Below, piece by piece: positions 1 to 7,924 of a stretch of DNA of 64,000 nt (position 1 is its first letter; each line of letters begins with the position of its first letter). Below the pieces are notes generated by a model, which saw only the letters and a list, made by a program, of their open reading frames with translations, searched no databases and was not told the DNA's origin. Origin of the DNA: Herbidospora yilanensis (lineage in GTDB: Bacteria > Actinomycetota > Actinomycetes > Streptosporangiales > Streptosporangiaceae); contig NZ_BBXE01000015.1 of assembly GCF_001570565.1 (NCBI RefSeq), forward strand, positions 107,893 to 171,892, in the 5' to 3' direction. Position numbers and translations under genes: made by a program.

Positions 1-1686
1 TGCGCTGCGCGGCCACGAGCGGCACGACGACCGCCAGCGCGACCGCCACCGGCAGCAGTTGCAGCGGGGTGCGGCCGTAGGTGGAGCCGGACAACCACGT
101 CAGCGCCGTGGCGGTGTTCCACGGGTCGGTCTCCACGATGATCAGCACGGTGAGCGCCGTGCCGGCCGAGGCGACCGCGAAGCCCATCAGCACCAGCCGG
201 TCGGAGCTCAGGCCGCCCTTCCACGCCAGGCCGTAGACCAGCGCGAACGACACGAGCGCGCCCAGCCCGGCCGCGCCGGTGACGGCCCACAACCCGGCGG
301 CGGGGGCGAACGAGATGATCGAGATCGCGCCGACCCCGGCGCCCGAGGTGATGCCGAGCACGCCCGGTTCCGCCAGCGGGTTGCGGCAGACCGCCTGGAT
401 GATCGTGCCGGCCACCGCGAGCGCGGCCCCGGCCAGCACCGCCGCCAGAACGCGGGGGTAACGCTGGTCGAGCACGAACGTGATGCCCATGTTCGTGCGG
501 CCCCGCAACCACAGGCCCACGTCGCCGGTCCGCAGGAAGGTGTCGCCGAGCAGCATGCCGAGCACGACCGCCCCCGCGAGCAGGGCCGTGCCGCCGAGGA
601 CGAAGGCCGCGAAGACGGCGCGGGACCGGTGGGCGGCCCGGACGCCGGGCGGGCGGCGGGCCGGCCAGCCGTCGCGGTGCCGCCGGGCCAGATAGACCAT
701 GACCGCGGCCCCGACCAGCGCCGTCACCACGCCGGGCGGCACGTCGACCCCCGACTGGCCGCCGAACAGTGCCCGCAGCGACACGTCGGCGGCCAGCACC
801 ACCAGCACTCCGGCCAGGCCGGAGAGCGGGACCAGGAGCCGGTGGGCCAGCAGGCCGGGCGCCCACCGCCCGGCCAGCCGCACGACCACCGGCGCGCACA
901 ACCCGACGAACCCGATCGGGCCGGCGATCACGACCGCCGCCGTGGCCAGCAGCACGGCGAGCAGGGTCACCCAGAACCGCAGCCGGCGCACGTTCACGCC
1001 GAGCACGGTCGCGCCCTCGTCGCCGAGCCCGAGCACGTCGAGCCGGGGCCCGAGCAGCACCGCGGCGGCCAGCGCGACCACGATGACCGGCCCGACCTGC
1101 GTCACGACCGACAGGTCCTTCTGCGTCAGCGCGCCCGAACCCCAGGCGTACAGGCCCGTCGTCTCCTGCTGGAACAGGATCATCATCAGGTTGGTCAGCG
1201 CCGTGAACGCGAGCGCCGCCGCCGACCGGCCAGGATCAGCCGGGTGGTGCCGCTGCGCCCGCCCGCCGACACGGCCATGACCAGCCCGGCCGCCGCGAGG
1301 CCGCCGAGGAACGCCAGCCCGCCCGACGGCAGGGTCGGCAGGTTGAGGCCCAGCGCGGCGGCGGCCACCACGGCGAGATAGGCGCCGGAGGAGACGGCCA
1401 GGGTGTCGGGGGAGGCGAGCGGGTTGCGCGAGATCGACTGGAGCAGCGCGCCCGACGTGCCGAGCGCCAGCCCGACCGCGATCGCGGCGAGCAGGCGCGG
1501 CAACCGGGAGGCCAGGAGCACGCGCATGGCCTCGTCGCCCGTGTCGAGCAGGTCGAACAGGCCGACGGAGGAGGTGCCCTGGGTGAGGTGCACCGCCGCG
1601 ACCACGACGATCGCGGCGACGGCGGCGGTGAAGACGCCCGCCACCCCGAGGCGCGGGACGGCGGGGGTCACGACGGTGGTGGTCAA
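1..1686 (-). CDS. Fused FecCD-FecCD iron-siderophore permease, partial, with apparent frameshift
   Basis: Inner-membrane permease of a ferric-siderophore ABC importer. The first FecCD unit (about residues 1-330) shows the family pattern of hydrophobic helices plus LASRLPRLLAAIAVGLALG and SISRNPLASPDTL. A second unit begins after a hydrophilic linker near 600-660 and repeats the signature (QRYPRVLAAVLAGAALAV, CRNPLAEPGVLGI), so this is a FhuB-like two-domain fusion running off the left edge. The likely start is a TTG overlapping the stop of the binding-protein gene (TTGA), so translation is probably coupled. Near 1,222-1,230 the frame breaks: one base appears to be missing just after RLILAG, and the next frame resumes at AALAFTALTNLMMILFQQ. 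This is either a real inactivating frameshift or a sequencing error in a GGCGGCGGCG run. Confidence 0.85.
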
Positions 1687-2666
1687 GCCGTGTAGGCCTT
1701 CACGAGCGCGTCGGCGTACTGGGCCACCGAGAGGGGGCCGCCGAACGTCCAGATGCCGTCGGGCAACTTGGTGACCTGGCCGTTCTTCACGAAGGGCAGG
1801 GAGGTCCAGATGGCGTTGTTCTTGAGGTCGTCGGCGAAGACGTCGGCGCCGTCGCTGGCGTTGTAGAAGAAGCGGATCTTCTCGTCCTTGAGCGGCGACA
1901 GGCCCTCGACGTCGGTGGTGCCCAGGCCCCAGTCGGGGTCGACCTCGCCCGTCCAGGCGTTGCGCAGGCCGATGGCCTCGGCGGTCTCGGAGACCAGGGC
2001 GCCCTTGCCGAACATGCGGATCGACACGCTGCCGCCCTCGGACCAGCCGTCGGCCATGGCGAACGGGCTGCCGGCGTGCCCGGCGGCCTCGATGGCCGAC
2101 TTGGCGGTGGCGAACCCGGCGTCCATGTCGGCGAGCAGCCTGTCGGCCTCGGCCTCCTTGCCGACGGCGGTCGCGATCATCTTCAGGTCGGCGCGCATGC
2201 GGCCCAGGTTGTCGGTGGCCGACGAACCCTTGGGCACCAGCACCGGGACGAACTTCTCCAACTGCGCCACCAGCGGGCTGTTGGCCGCGGCCTCCATCAC
2301 GATCAGGTCGGGCTGCAGGGCCACGATGGAGTCGACGCTGGGCTCGCCGCGCGTGCCGACGTCCTTGACCGACGGGTCGAGCGGCGCGGCGGTGACCCAG
2401 GTGGCGTATCCCTTGACGTCGGCCGCGCCGACCGGCATCACGCCGAGGCCGACGAGCATCTCGATCTCGCCCCACTCCAGGCCGACCACCCGGGTGGCGG
2501 GCTTGGCCAGCGTGACCTCACGGCCGAGGGAGTCGGTGATGGTGATCGCCTGAGCCGGGCTCCCGGAGGCGGCGGCGGGGGCGGGGGCTGCGGCGGGCTC
2601 GGTCGTGCCGCACGCGCCCAATCCCAGGACGGCGGCGATGAGGAGCGCGGTGCGCAGGGGCTTCAT
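1683..2666 (-). CDS. Iron-siderophore substrate-binding lipoprotein (FecB/TroA type)
   Basis: Extracytoplasmic ferric-siderophore-binding component of the importer, tethered to the membrane. The N-terminus is a lipoprotein signal (MKPLRTALLIAAVLGLGAC, lipobox LGAC at about residue 19) followed by an Ala/Pro linker. The body has the TroA-like periplasmic-binding fold pattern: ITDSLGREVTL, RVVGLEWGEIEMLVGLGV, VDSIVALQPDLIV. At 327 aa it is of usual length. It lies 12 bp after the ATPase gene and its stop overlaps the permease start, so the three genes form one minus-strand operon. The siderophore type cannot be told from sequence. Confidence 0.9.
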   Translation of the reverse strand: MKPLRTALLIAAVLGLGACGTTEPAAAPAPAAASGSPAQAITITDSLGREVTLAKPATRVVGLEWGEIEMLVGLGVMPVGAADVKGYATWVTAAPLDPSVKDVGTRGEPSVDSIVALQPDLIVMEAAANSPLVAQLEKFVPVLVPKGSSATDNLGRMRADLKMIATAVGKEAEADRLLADMDAGFATAKSAIEAAGHAGSPFAMADGWSEGGSVSIRMFGKGALVSETAEAIGLRNAWTGEVDPDWGLGTTDVEGLSPLKDEKIRFFYNASDGADVFADDLKNNAIWTSLPFVKNGQVTKLPDGIWTFGGPLSVAQYADALVKAYTA

Positions 2667-2678
2667 TGAACGTCTTCC

Positions 2679-3488
2679 TTAAATGGTGCTTTTCGAATGA
2701 CGGCCGACCGGACGGGTCCGGATCGTCGCGCCGTCGTGGGTCACTTCGACCCGGATGCCGTAGGCCTCGGTCAGCAGGGCCTCGGTGAGGACCTCGGCGG
2801 GGGCGCCGACGGCCGTGACCCGGCCGCCGTGCAGCAGCACGACCTCGTCGGCGACGGCGGCGGCCTGGTCGAGGTCGTGCAGCACGACGCCGACGGCGAC
2901 GTCGTGGTGGTCGGCCAGATCGCGGACCAGGTCGAGCAGTTCGACCTGGTAGCGCAGGTCCAGGAACGTGGTGGGCTCGTCCAGCAGCAGCACGCCGGTC
3001 TGCTGCGCCAGGCAGGTGGCGAGCCAGACCCGCTGGAGTTCGCCGCCGGACAGTTCGTCGGCGGGACGGTCGGCCATCGCGGTCGTCCCGGTCAGGTCCA
3101 TGGCACGCGCCACCGCCGCCGCGCCCCCGGCGTCTGCGGCCCGCCAGCGTCCCCGGTGGGGGTGGCGGCCGTACGCCACCACGTCCCGCACCAGCACGCC
3201 GGAGGGCGTCGGCCGTGACTGGGAGAGCAGCGTGACCTTCCTGGCGAACTCGCGGGGGGCGAGGTCGAAGGCCGAGGTGTCGTCGCCGAGCCGTACCGAA
3301 CCGGAAACGGGCTCGTGGAGACGGGCCAGCGCGCGCAGCAGGGTCGACTTGCCGCTGCCGTTGGGGCCGACGAGCGCGGTCACCCGGCCGGCACGCAGCA
3401 CGATCCCGGCGTCGTGGACGACGGGGACGCCTTGGTAAGCGAGGGACAGGCCGGAGCCGCGCAACGCGAGAGTTTCGGTCACGTGCAC
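2679..3488 (-). CDS. Iron-siderophore ABC transporter ATP-binding protein (FecE/FepC type)
   Basis: Cytoplasmic ATPase of the ferric-siderophore importer. Walker A is GPNGSGKST (about residues 41-49), the ABC signature is LSGGELQRVWLA and Walker B is VLLLDEPTTFLD, with a switch His in VVLHDLDQ. Length (269 aa) is normal. The chosen start is a GTG whose first base directly abuts an iron box, so the transcript is probably leaderless or very short-leadered; a second in-frame GTG lies two codons downstream. It is the first gene of the three-gene import operon. Confidence 0.92.
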   Translation of the reverse strand: MHVTETLALRGSGLSLAYQGVPVVHDAGIVLRAGRVTALVGPNGSGKSTLLRALARLHEPVSGSVRLGDDTSAFDLAPREFARKVTLLSQSRPTPSGVLVRDVVAYGRHPHRGRWRAADAGGAAAVARAMDLTGTTAMADRPADELSGGELQRVWLATCLAQQTGVLLLDEPTTFLDLRYQVELLDLVRDLADHHDVAVGVVLHDLDQAAAVADEVVLLHGGRVTAVGAPAEVLTEALLTEAYGIRVEVTHDGATIRTRPVGRHSKSTI

Positions 3489-3507
3489 TTAGGTTAGGCT
3501 AACCTTC
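3489..3507 (-). promoter_or_regulatory. DtxR/IdeR-type iron box
   Basis: TTAGGTTAGGCTAACCTTC matches 17 of 19 positions of the recalled DtxR/IdeR (DmdR1) consensus, with a perfect AGGTTAG-G-CTAACCT core dyad. It lies immediately upstream of the importer's first start codon, so an iron-loaded DtxR-family repressor would block transcription when iron is plentiful. Confidence 0.88.
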
Positions 3508-3576
3508 GCCAACCTTCAATATCGGGTAAAAGGGACACCCCGTTAGATCGCCCTCCCTGGAGGCAGACTCCCCGCC

Positions 3577-3960
3577 ATGGAGCGGAACGAGTCCGACGGA
3601 TTCCTGATCATCCCGTTCGCCTCCGCCGAGGCGTTCGACGACTGGCTGGAGAAGAACCACGCCCACGAGCCCGGCCTGTGGCTGAAGTTCGCGAAGAAGG
3701 GGCGCGGGATCCCGACGATCACCTTCGAGGAGGCCCTGGAGACCTCGGCCTGCTACGGCTGGGTCGACTCGAAGATGTACCGCTACGACGACGACTACTA
3801 CATCCTCCGCTACCAGCCGAGGAAGAAGACCTCCAAGTGGTCGCCCCGCAACAGCGACCTGGCGCAGCGGCTCATCGACGAGGGCCGGATGCGCCCCGCC
3901 GGGCAGGCGCAGGTCGACGAGGCGAAGGCCGACGGCCGCTGGCCGGGCGTCAAGGGCTGA
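3577..3960 (+). CDS. YdeI/OmpD-associated family protein
   Basis: Small cytoplasmic protein of 127 aa. The pattern AFDDWLEKNHAHEPGLWLKFAKKG, then TFEEALETSACYGWVDSK, then RYQPRKKTSKWSPRN is typical of the YdeI/OmpD-associated family, which has been linked to peptide tolerance in some bacteria, although its biochemical role is unclear. A GGAGG lies upstream of the ATG but at long spacing. It is divergent from the iron importer and probably an independent unit. Confidence 0.82.
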   Translation: MERNESDGFLIIPFASAEAFDDWLEKNHAHEPGLWLKFAKKGRGIPTITFEEALETSACYGWVDSKMYRYDDDYYILRYQPRKKTSKWSPRNSDLAQRLIDEGRMRPAGQAQVDEAKADGRWPGVKG

Positions 3961-3968
3961 GCCCCGGG

Positions 3969-4544
3969 TCAGCGCACGGCGGTGAGCACGCAGTCGCCGC
4001 AGATGCCGCCCACCCGGTAGTAGAGGCAACACGACCGGCGGACGCCCCGCCGGTCGAGCGTGCCGGTCAGCGGCCCGTCGTTCAGATATTCCCGCCGCAA
4101 CGCCTCGGCCCGCGACGCGTGTTCCGGCCGGGCCCGGGAGAACACGCCCGCCGCTCCGGTCAGCGCCGAGGCCGCGTTGCCGTAGAGGACCTTGGGCGAC
4201 ACCCACGGCAACGCCGCCACCAGCGGTTCGAGCGCGAACCTCGGCCCTTCGCGCAGCTCCGGCACCCGCACCCCGTCGTCGTCCCAGCGCGCGTCGGACA
4301 GGTCGATCGAGATGCCGTGGGCGGCCCGCAGGCCGACGTACGGAGACCACAACCGCGCCAGCGCCCCCTGGAACAGGATGGACGCCGCCGCCCTGCGGTC
4401 GAGGGTGAGCAGCCGCTTCGCCGTCGCGTCGATGACCGCGTCGTCGGCCAGCCGCTCGACGAGCGGGACCCCGCCGCCGACGCCGAGCGCGAAGAAGGTG
4501 TTCACCCCTGCCACGTCGGCGACGGCGGCCTCGATGGTCGTCAT
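3969..4544 (-). CDS. FhuF-like (2Fe-2S) ferric-siderophore reductase
   Basis: Protein of 191 aa ending in the FhuF-type cluster ligand motif CCLYYRVGGICGDC, with the Cys-Cys-x10-Cys-x2-Cys spacing used to hold a [2Fe-2S] cluster. FhuF-family proteins reduce ferric siderophores in the cytoplasm to release iron, which fits the importer just upstream. The start is the ATG at 4,544 (MTTIEAAVADVAG); longer readings to the right lack coding character. No iron box is seen directly upstream. Confidence 0.82.
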   Translation of the reverse strand: MTTIEAAVADVAGVNTFFALGVGGGVPLVERLADDAVIDATAKRLLTLDRRAAASILFQGALARLWSPYVGLRAAHGISIDLSDARWDDDGVRVPELREGPRFALEPLVAALPWVSPKVLYGNAASALTGAAGVFSRARPEHASRAEALRREYLNDGPLTGTLDRRGVRRSCCLYYRVGGICGDCVLTAVR

Positions 4545-4567
4545 TCCGCCGATTATCGGGGAACCGC

Positions 4568-4969
4568 TCAGATGTAGGTGACCGTGCAGGGCACCCCGTT
4601 GAGGGTGATGCCGGTCGGGTTCACGTAGGTCCCCGTGTACGTCGCCACGAAGCCGATGGGCGCCGAGGTGGTGCCCGGCGCGATCGACGGCGCCCAGACG
4701 GGGTTGACCGCCTGGAGGCTCGGGGGAGTCTGGGTCCACGTGGCCGACCAGCCGGAGCTCATCGTCTCGTCCCCGGCGAAGACGATCTGCAGGAGCCAGG
4801 GGGAGAAGGTGGACGTGCCGGTGTTCTCGACGGTGATGGACGCGACGAAGCCGCCGGTCCAGACGCTGGTGTCGTAGGTGACGTCGCAGGAGTACGTCAT
4901 CGCGCGGGCGGGAGCGGAGATGCCGAGCACGAGGGCTGCGGCGACGGCGAGGGCGGTCAGGATCCTCAT
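4568..4969 (-). CDS. Secreted stand-alone CBM2-like carbohydrate-binding protein
   Basis: 133 aa with a Sec signal (MRILTALAVAAALVLGISAPARA) followed by a single CBM2-like domain: YSCDVTYDTSVWTGGFVASI, VENTGTSTFSPWLL and WSATWTQ, with Cys residues near both ends that could form the usual disulfide. The conserved Trp residues suit binding to cellulose or chitin. No catalytic domain is attached, so it may be a binding-only or truncated protein. The ATG at 4,969 is chosen because the signal peptide begins there. Confidence 0.8.
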   Translation of the reverse strand: MRILTALAVAAALVLGISAPARAMTYSCDVTYDTSVWTGGFVASITVENTGTSTFSPWLLQIVFAGDETMSSGWSATWTQTPPSLQAVNPVWAPSIAPGTTSAPIGFVATYTGTYVNPTGITLNGVPCTVTYI

Positions 4970-5026
4970 GGGCGGATGGTCCGGCGAGGACCGTTCCCGG
5001 TCAACGAAAGGGCACGTCACCGCAGT

Positions 5027-5305
5027 TCAGCGCGATGAATCTTTCACGTGCCAGGGCCGGTCGGGCTGGGTCGGCGTGGTGCCGCGCGCGACCTGGACGC
5101 CGTAGACGTGGTCGCCGACCACGCCGAGGTAGCCGTGACCGGTCAGGTGGCACCACGCCGGGAGGTCGATGGGCGCGGCCGGGTCGGTGGCGCGGAGGTG
5201 GACGACCGTCCCCGGGTCGAGCGAGTCGACGAGCCCGCGCAGCTCGATCAGGAGCAGCACGCAGCGCCGATCGCCGCCGTCGAGCACCACCGGTTCGTTC
5301 GCCAT
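5027..5305 (-). CDS. TusA-family sulfurtransferase-like protein
   Basis: 92 aa, TusA/SirA-like: LDGGDRRCVLLLIELRGLVD, then PGTVVHLRATDPAAPIDLPAWC, then HLTGHGYLGV. The canonical CPxP of TusA is absent; a Cys stands at the equivalent place but is followed by Val-Leu. The actinobacterial 'DPAAPIDLPAWCHLTGH' subgroup usually diverges this way, so classical sulfur-relay activity is doubtful. The start is the ATG at 5,305. Confidence 0.75.
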   Translation of the reverse strand: MANEPVVLDGGDRRCVLLLIELRGLVDSLDPGTVVHLRATDPAAPIDLPAWCHLTGHGYLGVVGDHVYGVQVARGTTPTQPDRPWHVKDSSR

Positions 5306-5449
5306 GGGACAAGTCTCCCCCAACCAGGTCAAGCGAGTGGGCGGCGGGATCATGCTTTAGTCCATACATGAACGGGATTTTCAGCGGCAAAACGTAACAA
5401 ATGGCGTATTGCTAGCGTGGCCGGGTCCAGTCGATGTCAGGGGGACGAT

Positions 5450-6283
5450 ATGGGCAAGGTCACCGTAGGCCGGGAGAACAGCGACACGATCGACATCCAC
5501 TACGAAGACCACGGGTCCGGGCGGCCCGTCGTGTTGATCCACGGCTATCCGCTCAACGGCGCGTCCTGGGAGAAGCAGCAGCGGGTGCTCCTCGACGCCG
5601 GCTTCCGGGTCATCACCTACGACCGGCGCGGCTGGGGCAAGTCCAGCCAGCCCGCCCAGGGTCACGACTACGACACCTACGCCCACGACCTCAAGATCCT
5701 TCTCGACCACCTCGACCTGCCGGAGGTCGACCTGGTCGGCTTCTCGATGGGCACCGGCGAGGTCACCCGCTACCTTGCCAAATACGGCAACGACCGGGTC
5801 CGCCGCGCGGTCCTGCTGGGCGCGATCCCGCCGTTCCTGCTCAAGACCGCCGACAACCCGGAAGGCGTCGACAAGTCGGTCTTCGACGGCATCAAGGAAG
5901 CCGTCGCCCACGACCGCCCGGCCTACTTCCGGAAGTTCCTGGACGACTTCTTCAACGTCGACATGTACGACGGCACCCGCATCAGCCGGGAGGCCTACCA
6001 GAACTGCTTCATCGCGGCCTGCCTGGGCAGCCCCTACTCGGCGTACAAGTGCGTCGACACCTGGCTGGAGGACTTCCGTGACGACCTGCCGAAGATCGAC
6101 GTGCCGATCCTGCTGGTCCACGGCGACCAGGACCGCATCCTGCCCTACGCCAGCACCGCCGCGCGCCTGCCCGGCCTGATCAAGGACCTGACCTTCGTCA
6201 CCATCGAGGGCGGCCCGCACAACATCGGCTGGACCCACCCGGAAGAGGTCAACAAGGAACTCCTCGACTTCCTGGAGCGCTAG
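5450..6283 (+). CDS. Alpha/beta hydrolase (non-haem chloroperoxidase-like)
   Basis: 277 aa cytoplasmic hydrolase. The oxyanion region is HGYPLNG, the nucleophile elbow GFSMGTG, the acid lies in HGDQDRILP and the His in GGPHNIGWTHPEEVN. YDRRGWGKSSQP is typical of the cofactor-free haloperoxidase/arylesterase subgroup. The ATG at 5,450 follows AGGGGGACGAT, a good ribosome site. The substrate cannot be inferred. Confidence 0.87.
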   Translation: MGKVTVGRENSDTIDIHYEDHGSGRPVVLIHGYPLNGASWEKQQRVLLDAGFRVITYDRRGWGKSSQPAQGHDYDTYAHDLKILLDHLDLPEVDLVGFSMGTGEVTRYLAKYGNDRVRRAVLLGAIPPFLLKTADNPEGVDKSVFDGIKEAVAHDRPAYFRKFLDDFFNVDMYDGTRISREAYQNCFIAACLGSPYSAYKCVDTWLEDFRDDLPKIDVPILLVHGDQDRILPYASTAARLPGLIKDLTFVTIEGGPHNIGWTHPEEVNKELLDFLER

Positions 6284-6336
6284 CGCTGCAGCCGCCCGCA
6301 AGGCGGGCACAAGAGGGCCGCCCGACGCTGGGCCTC

Positions 6337-6876
6337 ATGAACTCACGCCTGTTCAGAGGTCTCGCCGGGGTGGCCCTCGTCGCGTCCGCGGTCTTACCCG
6401 CCACCCCCGCGCTCGCGGAGCCCGCCCCGTATGTGCGGGTCATCCTCGACTCGATCGTCGCCCACTCGACCCAGGAGGGCGGCGGGGACGAGATCAGACT
6501 CAAGGTCAAGGGGCCGGGGATCGTGCCGTTCAGCAGCCGTACGGTGCAGATCTGGCCCGCCAACGAGTGGTATCCGCCGGTGGGCGTCCGGACCGGGGTC
6601 TGCTACAGCCCCGACAACGTCGCCTGCCCGCCGGGGATGCCGGTCCAGACGAACGGCGGCGGCACCCCGAACCGCCCGGCCTTCCCCGCGACGGGCGCTC
6701 TCGCGTACATCGACCTGTGGGAGATCGACGACTTCGACCCCGACGACCTGATCCTGGGCGGCTCGGTCCGGCTGACCCCCAGAGAGGGCTTCTCCCGCCA
6801 GACGATCCGCATGAGGACCGGCGACGCCGACTACGAGGTGACCTTCACCCTGGCGCCGAGCGAGACCCCGCTCTGA
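6337..6876 (+). CDS. Secreted protein of unknown function
   Basis: 179 aa with a clear Sec signal (MNSRLFRGLAGVALVASAVL, then PATPALAEP). The mature part starts with a beta-rich stretch containing VRVILDSIVAHS and GGGDEIRLKVKG, and ends in IDLWEIDDFDPDDLILGG and DADYEVTFTLAP. I do not recognise the family. The secreted protein at 30,042-30,518 has a similar order of motifs (SIYAN, DELRFLVGG, LREV, YEVKLEV), so the two may be distant relatives. Confidence 0.75.
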   Translation: MNSRLFRGLAGVALVASAVLPATPALAEPAPYVRVILDSIVAHSTQEGGGDEIRLKVKGPGIVPFSSRTVQIWPANEWYPPVGVRTGVCYSPDNVACPPGMPVQTNGGGTPNRPAFPATGALAYIDLWEIDDFDPDDLILGGSVRLTPREGFSRQTIRMRTGDADYEVTFTLAPSETPL

Positions 6877-6941
6877 GGCCGGCGCGGTACCGCATGCCGT
6901 GGGCCTCGCCTGTGCGGTCTCCGCGAGGCGGTCTTGTGAGG

Positions 6942-7199
6942 TTACGCGGCGTGCGGGGCCGGTCGGGTGGAGGCGGCCTGGGGGTCCACGACGATGCCCG
7001 GTACGCCGACGTCCCCCAGGAGGGAGCGCAGGGCCGGTTCGCTGAGCCGGATCCAGGGCTGGTCGGCGCCGAGCACCAGGGCGAGCCGGACCGGAGAGGT
7101 GAAGGCCACCGCCGTGCGGGCTCCGCCCGGGGTGCGGAAGACCCGGAGAGCGTCGGCGCAGCCGGTCTTCCGGACCGGCACGAATAGCGGCACGTCCAT
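6942..7199 (-). CDS. SAV_915 family protein
   Basis: 85 aa. FRTPGGARTAVAFTSPVRLA, then LGADQPWIRLSEPALRSLL, then VDP is the actinobacterial SAV_915 pattern; the function is unknown. The ATG at 7,199 has GGAAGGG upstream and is preferred over the GTG eight codons earlier. Confidence 0.78.
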   Translation of the reverse strand: MDVPLFVPVRKTGCADALRVFRTPGGARTAVAFTSPVRLALVLGADQPWIRLSEPALRSLLGDVGVPGIVVDPQAASTRPAPHAA

Positions 7200-7407
7200 C
7201 GTCGTATTCCCTTCCACGTTCACGGCATCGACGTTAGGGGCCGGAGAAAGGCCGTGGGGGTTTCCCTACGGCGATCCGACGCGTGCGCCGCGAATGCTGA
7301 CGCCGCCTTTACGCGTGGTCATCGCGTCAAGGCGGCGTAGGAATGACATCAATATGGCCCGTCGCGGCCCCTTGTGCTTGTTGGATATGAGCGGAAGGGG
7401 GCGGGAA

Positions 7408-7818
7408 ATGGTTTCTCGGCATGGCGCGCCATTGGAGTTGCTCATTCCGTGTGCCGCCGTGATGGCGGTCGGGGCGGTGGCCGTGGTGGCCGTGGCCGTA
7501 CCGGACGTGTCTGGGCGGGTCGCCGCGATGGCCGGGCTGACGGCGGTGATCGGGCTGGTCGTGCGGCGTCCGGTGGCGGCGGGGGCGGCCGGGGTGATCG
7601 GGTGGTTCCTGACGACGGGATTCCTGGTGAACGGGCTCGGCGAGCTGACGTTCACGACGGCCGACTGGCTGCGGCTGGGGCTGCTGACCGGGGCCGGGCC
7701 GGTGGGCGCGGCGATGCGGCTGCCGATGCCGCTGCGGGTTTCTGCCCCCGCGAGGATTCCGGTCGTCACCGAATATCGGCGTATAGACCGATTTGCGCAT
7801 CATAAGACTTTGTCCTGA
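7408..7818 (+). CDS. Small multi-pass membrane protein, unknown
   Basis: 136 aa with about four hydrophobic helices ([64 protein letters not shown]) and a hydrophilic Arg/Lys-rich C-terminus. Such proteins are common in actinomycetes without assigned function. The ATG at 7,408 has a GGGGGCGGGAA purine run just upstream. Confidence 0.6.
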   Translation: MVSRHGAPLELLIPCAAVMAVGAVAVVAVAVPDVSGRVAAMAGLTAVIGLVVRRPVAAGAAGVIGWFLTTGFLVNGLGELTFTTADWLRLGLLTGAGPVGAAMRLPMPLRVSAPARIPVVTEYRRIDRFAHHKTLS

Positions 7819-7924
7819 ATTAGCGTTGGCCGGGGCTGACGTCAGAATCCATGCGGGTATTTTGCGACCGGACACCTCCGTGGTGTTCGGTCGTTTCACA
7901 ATTACAACTCGCATGGAAGTGCAT

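Noticed and set aside
59..1381. Long plus-strand open frame over the permease region
   Set aside because: Its product is Gly/Arg/Pro/Asp/His low-complexity sequence typical of an antisense frame in high-GC DNA, while the minus strand encodes recognisable FecCD motifs.
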